Source: Zhuqueibacter pondensis (lineage in GTDB: Bacteria; Zhuqueibacterota; Zhuqueibacteria; Zhuqueibacterales; Zhuqueibacteraceae). From it: a stretch of DNA of 64,000 bases. The notes beneath the pieces were generated by a model that saw only the letters and a list, made by a program, of their open reading frames with translations, ran no database searches and was not told where the DNA came from. Numbering within the stretch: position 1 is the stretch's first letter; every line of letters begins with the position of its first letter. The position numbers and the translations under genes were made by a program. Below, piece after piece: positions 21,998-30,081 of this stretch. The stretch is from assembly GCA_034505955.1 (NCBI GenBank), contig JAPDQK010000009.1, positions 62,001 through 126,000 on the forward strand, written 5' to 3'.

Positions 21998-24103
21998 TTA
22001 AAACAGACTCAAGTTGACACCGGTATTGATCGACCAGTTTTTGCTTTGGCTGTCGAAGCCAAAGAGATTGTCATTATAGACGGCCTCCTGCCAGCCATAC
22101 CGCACAAAAAGTTGTCCTTGTACGAGCTTTGTTTCTCCATGTCCAAATCCGAAGCGCAGCGACCAATCGACATTGATGATCGAATTCTCACGCTCGCTGG
22201 TTTTATCATCGTCCCGGGCCTTGGTAGTGGAGAGATAGGCGTTCAGTGCGGAATTTTTGGTGGTCTGCAAAGTCATGTTCAAACCATAGCGCCGCGTGCG
22301 GTCTATTCGGTCGATTTCCTTGCTTTGCGCGCCATCGAAGGCGACATCAAAATTCAAATTGAGCATACTCAATGGCGTCAACCCGAGCGAGAAAGTGTTC
22401 GTGCGGTTGACGAAATCTGCCTTTTCTCTGCCCACCTGACGATTATCCTGTAACGCATAGCCGAGCCGATAGCCGAAGCGCCAACGATTCCCCATCCAGT
22501 CCAGACCGGTGGAGTGCATGTTATTCATTTGATCCGGCACGTGACTTTCGGCAAAACCCGCATTCACCGGCAATGCAGCGCCAAATTGGTGCGTGCGATC
22601 ATAACCATAAGTCAACATCGGAAACCATGACAAAGGACGAGCCGGGCTGCCAAATAATAATGCCAGAGGCATGCCAACATTCACGGCATTGCGTCGCGTT
22701 TTGGTTTTCAGTACCGAGGGAATATTGTCGAGATTGTCTTCGGAGCGGCTGTGGGAAAATTGGGTTGTAACCACACCGACATTGCCCTGCACGTCAAAAA
22801 CATTTTCCAAAAAGTCCGGCCGCGCGTATGCAGCCACGCTCCGATATAACGGATCGACTCGCTCGTGGCGGTAATTCACTGTGAGATTGGCCTGCAGATT
22901 TTGTCGCAGCGACAGGTTCCGTAAAATCCCCACCGCCACATCCCAATAACGGGCTTGTTTGGTATTTTCACGCACCGGCACCAAATCCTGTCCTTGGGAA
23001 AGAAAAGGATCCGTCGGATTGCGAAATCGGCTGCGGGCGAATCCGCTTTCCAGCCGGAGGCGCTGCGAAGCATCGCTGGCCACGAGACGAAATCCCAAGC
23101 CCCGGCTTTTCTCTGCGTCATTGATGGTACCCTGATTATAAGGATTACGAGGCAACAAGGAGCCGTCCACATAAGAGGTTTCAACCCGCAAGGCCCCCGG
23201 ACGACGAACAAAAAACTCCAGTCCCAAAGTACCACTGAGAATACGATGATCTTTCTCACGCAGACCGAGAAAGTTTTCCCATCCGACAATGCTGGTGCCA
23301 TTCATCGCTGCGAAGGAAAGATCGGCACGTGAACCGAAAGTTGCAGAGAACATCGTCCCTCGACTGCCGTAAGAGTTGATCAAATGCCTTTGCCGGCCGT
23401 GGTAAATATGCCCCAAAGAGAACTGCACGATGCTTTGTTGGATTTGCAATTGATAACTGGAGAGATCGACTTTGGGTGCTCTTTCACCCTTCTCGCCATA
23501 GCGCAGCGCTTCGTTGCGATAGCTGACGCCAATGATATTGATCTGGCTGCGCAGAGTGGCACCACCGCTGACGTGTTCAGTTTGTAGATTGAGCTGCCCG
23601 GTGAAATCCTGGTAAGTCTCGCGCGGCAGGGCAATCGTTGCCGGGTGATGTCCCTCGGCAATCTGACCTTTGTTATTCAAATTCAGACTCGGAATGAAGT
23701 TGGCCTTTTCAAAGCCTCCTGCCGTCAATACCCGCAGAGTAAACCGTGCGATTTCCCGCCAGCCATGAGTGGGTGAAACCAAGTTGACAATCAGTTCCGT
23801 TTCACCGGTGGGCAGGGGCAAAACGTCTGGGCGGTAGCTCAGTTTTTCCTTTGTTACTGTGAACAATCCGGTCATATCGGTCCGGCCGATGAACACCGCC
23901 AATGTTCCCTCCTCCGGCTGCAAAGCCCGACTCAAGCGCAGCTCGATCAAATCGCGCCGGTTGATCCAGGAATTGGCAAAATTCGCTTCAACCGTCAGTT
24001 CCGGAGGATTGGTTTGCGCCAATGTGATTTCTTGGGCACTGGTTCGTAACGGCAAAAATGACAATCCAATCAGCAACACCACATGCGATTGATACTTCAT
24101 CAT
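21998..24103 (-). CDS. Outer-membrane beta-barrel protein
   Basis: 701 residues with a signal peptide (about 1-24, ending TSAQ). Residues about 30-130 look like one or two beta-sandwich repeats (IELRLSRALQPEEGTLAVFI). The rest is a long series of amphipathic strands with alternating aromatic residues, and the protein ends in NTGVNLSLF, the C-terminal Phe expected of barrels inserted by the BAM machinery. GGAGAGG just before ATGATG supports the start. It does not look like a TonB receptor: no plug is seen. It lies between two secreted proteins on the same strand, so I infer a joint surface complex or export route. Confidence 0.8.
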   Translation of the reverse strand: MMKYQSHVVLLIGLSFLPLRTSAQEITLAQTNPPELTVEANFANSWINRRDLIELRLSRALQPEEGTLAVFIGRTDMTGLFTVTKEKLSYRPDVLPLPTGETELIVNLVSPTHGWREIARFTLRVLTAGGFEKANFIPSLNLNNKGQIAEGHHPATIALPRETYQDFTGQLNLQTEHVSGGATLRSQINIIGVSYRNEALRYGEKGERAPKVDLSSYQLQIQQSIVQFSLGHIYHGRQRHLINSYGSRGTMFSATFGSRADLSFAAMNGTSIVGWENFLGLREKDHRILSGTLGLEFFVRRPGALRVETSYVDGSLLPRNPYNQGTINDAEKSRGLGFRLVASDASQRLRLESGFARSRFRNPTDPFLSQGQDLVPVRENTKQARYWDVAVGILRNLSLRQNLQANLTVNYRHERVDPLYRSVAAYARPDFLENVFDVQGNVGVVTTQFSHSRSEDNLDNIPSVLKTKTRRNAVNVGMPLALLFGSPARPLSWFPMLTYGYDRTHQFGAALPVNAGFAESHVPDQMNNMHSTGLDWMGNRWRFGYRLGYALQDNRQVGREKADFVNRTNTFSLGLTPLSMLNLNFDVAFDGAQSKEIDRIDRTRRYGLNMTLQTTKNSALNAYLSTTKARDDDKTSERENSIINVDWSLRFGFGHGETKLVQGQLFVRYGWQEAVYNDNLFGFDSQSKNWSINTGVNLSLF

Positions 24104-24224
24104 TCACACCTCTCCTCAAACGTTCTCATGATTTTTCGGGAAGTCACGTTTTGAAATGACCTCCCTTGTACTACCCGAGGCAGACATCCGTTTATCCACT
24201 GGCTCATCCATTTTAACTTGCCAC

Positions 24225-24253
24225 CCGCCCGCAGGTGAAGAACCTGCGGGCGG
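24225..24253. repeat. Perfect 12-bp stem-loop between envelope genes
   Basis: CCGCCCGCAGGT and ACCTGCGGGCGG with a five-base loop. No U-run follows on either strand, so it is not a typical intrinsic terminator. It lies just past the stop of the Ig-like secreted protein gene and may stabilise that end of the message. Confidence 0.6.
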
Positions 24254-24270
24254 TTATGCCGCTCTCTTCG

Positions 24271-25521
24271 TCACTGTTGACAACTGACGGTGAACGGAAA
24301 TTCTTTTCGATTGGGGGAGGTGTCGATGAACGCATCCGGCTTCCAGGTTACCAGCTTTACGGTATTGATCTGCCCACCGCCGGGACAGGATTTGACTTTG
24401 AAAGTGATGGTGCGCGTTTGGCTTCCTGACGGGATGGTGATCGTGTTATGATGGATATTGGCGTCATACGGCGTCCCTGTGGGGCCGGCTTGCTCGAAAG
24501 CGTTACTTGGAAGCAATGTCCAAAAAACGTTCTCGCCTTGCATTTGCACACCACCTCCACCTGGAATATTGGGAGGAGCCATTATCGGCAAACCAACGGC
24601 CGGTCGGTTCAGCCGAATCGTGACACTAACCACATCACCGATATTGTAGGTTCGGCTGTTGCGGTCGAAGATGACATCCTGAACATAGTTGATTCCCAGT
24701 GGCGCGGAAATCTCAACCGAGTGTTTGAGACCACTGTTGCCGAAGCCATTCAGCCCACTGCAATCTTTGCGACTCTTGAGGGTGATTTCAGCCGTAGCTT
24801 GGGTCAAATCTATCGGGGTCCCGGAAACCGGGATCAGAGTGCCCGGGGGACTTCCCTGGGTATAGGTCGTTGCCCCCCTAAATGTCAACGTGACCACGAC
24901 CCGGGTATTGGTGTTGGTCTGTTGATTGAAGCTTGCAGTCACTTCAACCGTTTGTGAACCAGGGATATCCTGACCAGCAGCATCACGCAGCGGCCGATTG
25001 CGATTTACCGCTGCCAGGACCTGTTCGACGTTGCTCAAGCCGGAACCGTTCAACGTCACATCCACGGTTTGGAAAGGTCCCGTCAACGTGGGAATATTAT
25101 GGCTCGTGATCTGGGCGCGTGCGATGAGTCGAAAAGTAAAGGTCACGTTGTGGGGAGTGTCGCTTGGTCCGAACGTATGTCCGTGACGCAAGGTCACCGT
25201 ACGATCGCCACCAGCAGCACTGGCAGTGGCCGTGAACCTGACCTTTACGCTGCCGGTAAACTGTCCGAGCCGAACTTGATTTTGCACCCCATTGAATTTC
25301 TCCAAAATGGTGGCACTCACATTCGAGCCGCTGACACTCACACTCGTGGTGTTCTCGAACCAGTCACCCAGAATTTCTGCTTCGGCGTTTGTTCCCGCAT
25401 GGATGACACGCTCGTTGTTACACCGCTCTCCATCCCACCGCACTTCTTTGATACCGGTAGCCAGAGCGGCGTAAGGCAGCACGAAAAATCCCAGAACAAG
25501 AATGAGGAAAAAATGTTTCAT
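24271..25521 (-). CDS. Secreted protein with repeated Ig-like/IPT-like beta domains
   Basis: 416 residues with a signal peptide (about 1-21, ending ALAT). The body is beta-rich, with patterns such as VDVTLNGSGLSNVEQVL that resemble IPT/TIG folds. It has no catalytic motif. Six Cys, including two near the C-terminus, may form disulfides. AAGGAGG eight bases before the ATG supports the start. It is the first of three envelope genes on this strand, downstream of a receiver gene. The function is unknown. A role in surface binding is a guess. Confidence 0.72.
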   Translation of the reverse strand: MKHFFLILVLGFFVLPYAALATGIKEVRWDGERCNNERVIHAGTNAEAEILGDWFENTTSVSVSGSNVSATILEKFNGVQNQVRLGQFTGSVKVRFTATASAAGGDRTVTLRHGHTFGPSDTPHNVTFTFRLIARAQITSHNIPTLTGPFQTVDVTLNGSGLSNVEQVLAAVNRNRPLRDAAGQDIPGSQTVEVTASFNQQTNTNTRVVVTLTFRGATTYTQGSPPGTLIPVSGTPIDLTQATAEITLKSRKDCSGLNGFGNSGLKHSVEISAPLGINYVQDVIFDRNSRTYNIGDVVSVTIRLNRPAVGLPIMAPPNIPGGGGVQMQGENVFWTLLPSNAFEQAGPTGTPYDANIHHNTITIPSGSQTRTITFKVKSCPGGGQINTVKLVTWKPDAFIDTSPNRKEFPFTVSCQQ

Positions 25522-25635
25522 GGCGATTGCCTCCTTGCGTTAAATGTTTTTTTGGTTTTTTGGATTTCTACCTTGGGTAACTGAGCGTCGTGATATTGCC
25601 TTGCACCGTTTTCGTAAATGCAAAATTTTGTGTTT

Positions 25636-25998
25636 TCAATCCTTGGAGTCAGGGTGAATGATTTTGGCAAGCTCGAAAATGTTTTCCTTCAACACGTAAT
25701 CGAACGCGCCGGCCCTTTGGGCCGCTTCCCGATACAAAGGATCATTATACTGGGTGAGAATGATGATCTTTGCAGCCGGATGTGCCTTCATGATCAGGGC
25801 AGTCGCCGTCAGTCCATCCATTGTTTTCAACTCGATGTCCATAATCACCCAATACGGCTGGACCCTGGAATACAACGCCACCGCCTCATTGCCATCATCA
25901 CATTCGTATATCTTTTCCACCTCTGCAATGTAGCGGGTAATCGTCTTTCGGAGCAATGCACGCATTTTCGCATTATCTTCGACCAGCAAGATTTTCAT
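25636..25998 (-). CDS. Stand-alone response-regulator receiver protein (CheY-like)
   Basis: 120 residues, one receiver domain only. The acidic pair is in LLVEDNAKM, the phosphoacceptor Asp in WVIMDIE, the Thr/Ser switch in IIILTQYND and the Lys in DYVLKENI. All key residues are present. It follows the NarL-type regulator gene after a repeat-bearing spacer and precedes the surface-protein trio, so it may receive phosphate from the propeller kinase upstream. Confidence 0.9.
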   Translation of the reverse strand: MKILLVEDNAKMRALLRKTITRYIAEVEKIYECDDGNEAVALYSRVQPYWVIMDIELKTMDGLTATALIMKAHPAAKIIILTQYNDPLYREAAQRAGAFDYVLKENIFELAKIIHPDSKD

Positions 25999-26109
25999 TT
26001 ATGACTTTTCATATTTTCCAGCTATAATGAAACATTTTGCCGGAGGAAAAACAATGGAGAGAAGTGTTCATTTTGAGGTGAGTACTTGTGCTTATGGGGA
26101 GAGCGTGAT

Positions 26110-26172
26110 ACGTAAAACGTAAGGCGTAAGAACGTATTGATCTTACGTTTTACTTCTTACGTTTTACGCCTT
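26110..26172. repeat. ACGTAAAACGTAAG-word imperfect hairpin
   Basis: The left arm ACGTAAAACGTAAGGCGTAAG is followed by two inverted versions, CTTACGTTTTACTTC and TTACGTTTTACGCC. It ends inside the stop codon of the NarL-type regulator gene. A shorter tract of the same words lies at 49858-49882. Confidence 0.6.
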
Positions 26173-26812
26173 ATAGGTAAGATTTATGCTCGAGAGCAAA
26201 TTGCAGCAGTTTATTGTAGCCTTTTAAGCCGAGCTTGGCGCAGATGTTGGTACGGTGATTTTGGACAGTCCTGTAGCTAATGAATAATTGCGCGGCGATT
26301 TCCCTGCTGGTCTTGTTCTCGGCGATGAGTTTCAAAATTCGCCGCTCCATGGGAGTCAGGTCACGCAGGGAAGGTTTGTCGTGCAAGATGGCGTCCTGCC
26401 GCGCGGTGCGATTGATGAGATATTCGGAAATAATCGGGCTGACATAATATTTGCCTTGCGCAACCAGCTTCAGGCAATCCAATAAATCCGTGACGGCGCT
26501 TTCCTTCAAAATATAACCCTTCACTCCCAAATCCATCGCCTGGTTGAAATATTCTTCTTCTTTGTACATGGTCAGGATAATGAATTTGACCGGCAAATTT
26601 TTCTCCCTGGCCGCCTTGACAATTTCCAGGCCGCTCATGTTGGGCATGGAAATATCGACAACGGCGATATCGGGTCGGTGTTTTTCGATTAGTCGAAGCG
26701 CCTCGGCGCCGTCGCCGGTTTCAGCGACAAGCTCAGTGGCAACCTCGCCCTCGAGAACTTTCGCTAATCCTTTACGAAAGACCGGATGATCATCGGCGAT
26801 CAGAATTCTCAT
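26171..26812 (-). CDS. NarL/FixJ-type response regulator
   Basis: 213 residues. The receiver domain has acidic residues in LIADDHP, the phosphoacceptor Asp in IAVVDISMP and Lys in YILKESA. The C-terminal LuxR-type helix-turn-helix reads LTPMERRILKLIAENKTSRE and continues into the recognition helix SYRTVQNHR. The gene begins nine bases after the stop of the propeller histidine kinase on the same strand, a normal pairing for HisKA_3 kinases. DNA targets are unknown. The adjacent surface-protein genes are the obvious candidates. Confidence 0.95.
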   Translation of the reverse strand: MRILIADDHPVFRKGLAKVLEGEVATELVAETGDGAEALRLIEKHRPDIAVVDISMPNMSGLEIVKAAREKNLPVKFIILTMYKEEEYFNQAMDLGVKGYILKESAVTDLLDCLKLVAQGKYYVSPIISEYLINRTARQDAILHDKPSLRDLTPMERRILKLIAENKTSREIAAQLFISYRTVQNHRTNICAKLGLKGYNKLLQFALEHKSYL

Positions 26813-26821
26813 ATTCGATTC

Positions 26822-29800
26822 TCACGATCTCTGCGGAAGCGGTATTTGGATGTCAAGCGTTGTTCCCTGCCCCGGTGTCGAATGAATGGAAAATTTCCCC
26901 TTCATTATTTTTACTCTTTCCGCAATGCTGGTAAGCCCCAATCCTGGCCGGCCCGAAGCTGCCGGCGCTTGGAGTTCGGCCGCGAACCCCTTGCCGTTGT
27001 CCGTTATCAAAATTTTCACATACTCATTCATCCTGCTGACCCAGATGTGGCTTTCACTGGCACCGGCATGTTGCACAATGTTGCGCATGCCCTCCTGAAC
27101 GATGCGATAAACATGGATTTCCATGTCTTTGGAGAAAAGGCCGTCGATCTTATCGATTTCGGGAAAAAATTTCGTGGAGAAGGATTGTGAAAATTTATGA
27201 ATGATCGACTCGATGGCCATTTTTAATCCCAGCCGATCGAGTTGGTGGGGATGAAGGTCATAAGATATTTCCCGCACTTCGTTGACAGATTGCAGGGCAA
27301 TTTCAGATAATTGCCGCAATTCACCGGCGATTTCACTTTGGTCTGGGACCAAGTTGAGGCACTGCCGGATGCCATTATTGATAATCAACAAATCTTGCCC
27401 CAGGCTGTCATGCAACTCTCCGGCAATCCGTTTGCGCTCGTTTTCTTGAAATTCGATGAGCTTCTTGGAGAATGCCTCTTGTGCCATTTTTTCTTTTTTC
27501 AACCGGGCAATCCGGTTATGATAGACCAGCAGAAGAAGCGCGCCGATTAGCGCCGGGGCTAAAATCCGGAACCAGGTCGTTTGCCAATAGGGTGGCGTAA
27601 TGAAAATTTTGACCGCAGTGCCCTGCTCGTTCCAGACCCCGTCATTGTTGGCGGCTTTGATTCTGAAGACATATTCACCGCCATTGAGATGGGTATAGCT
27701 GGCATAACGCCGAGTGCCGGCCTCAATCCAATCTTTGTCAAATCCTTCCAACTTATAATCATAACGATTTTTCTCCGGAACCGTATAATCCAGTGCGGCA
27801 AACTCAAAGGCAAAAAAATCATCTTTATGGGTCAGTTTGAGTTGTTGGATTTCAGCAATGGCAGTATCCAGTTTTACCACTTTATCGAACTTTCTGAATG
27901 CCGTTAAAACCACCGGCGGAGGAAAAGGATTGTTTCCAATTTCATCCGGATAGAAGCTGTTGAAGCCATTGATCCCGCCAAAAAACATTTCGCCACTTTG
28001 GCTGCGGTGATAGGCGCCGCTGCTGAATTCGTTGCTTTGCAGACCATCGGTGAGGTCAAAATTTTGAGCTTTTTTTCCCGTTGGAAGACGATCGTTGAAT
28101 TTGCACAGGCCCTTGTTGGTACTCAGCCAAAGGTTGCCATGGTCGTCACCGAGAATGCCGTAAATGACCTCGTTCGGCAGGCCATCCTTTTCGAAGTAGG
28201 ACGCAAACGTCTCGGTTTGCCGATCGAACTTATTCAGACCCTGGCTGGTACCGATCCAGAGCATTCCAGACTGGTCTTCATAAATTGACCGAATCATGTT
28301 ATGGCTCAGGGTATTCGGATTTTGGGGATCGTGCGTAAAGCGCTTGAAGATGCCGGTTTGCTGATCAAATTTATTCAAGCCTTCATTGGTGCCGATCCAA
28401 AGTGTGCCGGACCGATCTTCAAAAATTACCGAAACATAATTAGAACTGAGACTGTGCGGATCGCCGGGGAGGTATTGATAAGTTTTGAACCGAACGGTGC
28501 GAGGATCAACCTCGCGGTTAGAATAAGCCCGCAACGAATTCGTGCGGCGCAACGGTTTGGGTGAGGGTTTGGTACTTCCGGAGGCCATCAGTTGGCTCAA
28601 TCCCCTGCTGATGGTTCCAATCCAAAGCGTACCTGCTTTGTCTTCATAGATGGCTTTGATGTCGTCATCCAGGAGGCCATCGGGATTGTTTGGATCTTTT
28701 TTGAAATGCGTGAACGTCTCGGTCCGCCGGTCAAACAAATTGAGTCCTTTTCTTGTACCGATCCACAGCCGACCCTCGTGATCTTCATAAATACACCGGA
28801 CAACATTGTGGCTGAGGCTGCCGGGCTTGTTCGGATCATTTTGATAGATTGTAAATTTCCCGAGTCGGCGGTCGTATTTGTTCAAGCCCCCTCCGTAGGT
28901 TCCAATCCACAGGATGCCAAGATGGTCTTCGCAGAGGGAAAGAACAAAATTGTTATTCAAGCTGTTGGCATCATGGGGCAGGGAAGCGTAATGATTGAAC
29001 TTTTTCCTGGTTGGTGCAAGTTTATTAAGCCCGCCTCCGACCGTTCCGATCCAAAGGCAACCGGAGCGATCTTCGTAAACCGACCAAATCGCGTTGTGAT
29101 TGAGACTGCTCGGATCACGAGGATCATTTTGGTAGCGGAAAAATCGTTCCGTTTTCGGCTCAAATTTATTCAACCCACCGCCCAGGGTCCCAACCCAGAG
29201 CATTCCGGATTGATCTTCCCAAATCGCGCTCACGCGATCATCACTCAGACTATTGAGATTGCGAGGATCATGTTGGTAACGAGTAATTTTTTCGGTTCGG
29301 CGATCGAAGCGATTCAAGCCGCCACCGCGTGTTCCAAACCACAGGGTTCCTGAGCGATCTTCATGAATCGTGAGAATCTCATTTTGGCTCAGGAGATAAG
29401 GATCGGCATCCTCATGCTGGTAGCGCGTGAAAGTCCCGGTCGCGGAATTGAACTTATTCAAACCCGTAACCGTTCCGACCCAAAGCTCTCCGGCGCGATC
29501 TTCATAAATGACTCGAACCTGATCGTTGCTCAGGCTGTTGGCATTGCCGAGATCATGCCGGTAATGGACAAAGCGTTCCATCTTGCGATCAAATTTGTTC
29601 AATCCACCGTTATCGGTTCCGATCCATAGCGTTCCCATGCGATCTTCCAGAATCGACAAAACACGATTGTCGCTCAGGCTGTGGGGATTGTTGGGATCAT
29701 GTTTGTAATGGGTAAATCGCTCGGTTTTGGGATCGAATTTGTTCAAGCCGTTGCTGGTCCCAACCCACAACGCGCCGGACTTGTCTACATGCAGTGCCCT

Positions 29801-30061
29801 GACCCAGTTATCCGAGAGGGAGGTCGAATCGAATGGAATATTTTTGTAAACCGTGAAATTGTATCCGTCGTATTTATTGAGACCATCCCGTGTTCCGAAC
29901 CACATGAAGCCTTTGTGATCCTGAATGATGGAATAAACGGCAATTTGCGACAATCCCTGCTCCAGGGAGAGATGTTCGAATTTGAGCGCTGCGGTTTGAG
30001 AATACGAGACTCGGAATGAAATAATGCTAGTGAAAAATACAATGATTTGAAATGGGCGCAT
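26822..30061 (-). CDS. Two-component-propeller sensor histidine kinase (non-hybrid, HisKA_3)
   Basis: About 1,079 residues. A signal peptide (MRPFQIIVFFTSIISFRVSYSQ) precedes about 14 Reg_prop blades, visible as repeats ending in motifs like LWIGT followed by GLNKFD. These form two periplasmic seven-blade propellers. A Y_Y_Y domain (YKLEGFDKDWIEAG), one membrane segment (LAPALIGALLLLVY), a HisKA_3 dimerisation domain with the phosphorylated His in IAGELHDSLGQDLL and an ATPase domain (DNGKGF, GLGLTSI) follow. Unlike many Bacteroidota relatives it has no fused regulator, which is encoded separately just downstream. A GTG at 30085 overlaps the preceding stop, but the ATG at 30061 has AAGGA six bases upstream and fits the signal peptide. 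Confidence 0.93.
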   Translation of the reverse strand: MRPFQIIVFFTSIISFRVSYSQTAALKFEHLSLEQGLSQIAVYSIIQDHKGFMWFGTRDGLNKYDGYNFTVYKNIPFDSTSLSDNWVRALHVDKSGALWVGTSNGLNKFDPKTERFTHYKHDPNNPHSLSDNRVLSILEDRMGTLWIGTDNGGLNKFDRKMERFVHYRHDLGNANSLSNDQVRVIYEDRAGELWVGTVTGLNKFNSATGTFTRYQHEDADPYLLSQNEILTIHEDRSGTLWFGTRGGGLNRFDRRTEKITRYQHDPRNLNSLSDDRVSAIWEDQSGMLWVGTLGGGLNKFEPKTERFFRYQNDPRDPSSLNHNAIWSVYEDRSGCLWIGTVGGGLNKLAPTRKKFNHYASLPHDANSLNNNFVLSLCEDHLGILWIGTYGGGLNKYDRRLGKFTIYQNDPNKPGSLSHNVVRCIYEDHEGRLWIGTRKGLNLFDRRTETFTHFKKDPNNPDGLLDDDIKAIYEDKAGTLWIGTISRGLSQLMASGSTKPSPKPLRRTNSLRAYSNREVDPRTVRFKTYQYLPGDPHSLSSNYVSVIFEDRSGTLWIGTNEGLNKFDQQTGIFKRFTHDPQNPNTLSHNMIRSIYEDQSGMLWIGTSQGLNKFDRQTETFASYFEKDGLPNEVIYGILGDDHGNLWLSTNKGLCKFNDRLPTGKKAQNFDLTDGLQSNEFSSGAYHRSQSGEMFFGGINGFNSFYPDEIGNNPFPPPVVLTAFRKFDKVVKLDTAIAEIQQLKLTHKDDFFAFEFAALDYTVPEKNRYDYKLEGFDKDWIEAGTRRYASYTHLNGGEYVFRIKAANNDGVWNEQGTAVKIFITPPYWQTTWFRILAPALIGALLLLVYHNRIARLKKEKMAQEAFSKKLIEFQENERKRIAGELHDSLGQDLLIINNGIRQCLNLVPDQSEIAGELRQLSEIALQSVNEVREISYDLHPHQLDRLGLKMAIESIIHKFSQSFSTKFFPEIDKIDGLFSKDMEIHVYRIVQEGMRNIVQHAGASESHIWVSRMNEYVKILITDNGKGFAAELQAPAASGRPGLGLTSIAERVKIMKGKFSIHSTPGQGTTLDIQIPLPQRS

Positions 30062-30081
30062 TTTTAATCCTTGGGCATGAT

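Noticed and set aside
24225..24253. Strong hairpin taken as an intrinsic terminator
   Set aside because: No U-run follows on either strand. It is listed as a stem-loop repeat instead.
28000..29950. Regularly spaced repeats suggestive of a CRISPR or satellite array
   Set aside because: The period of about 130 bases is the coding sequence of Reg_prop propeller blades. The TPR gene at 43150-44150 likewise explains a 102-base period. No CRISPR array was found.
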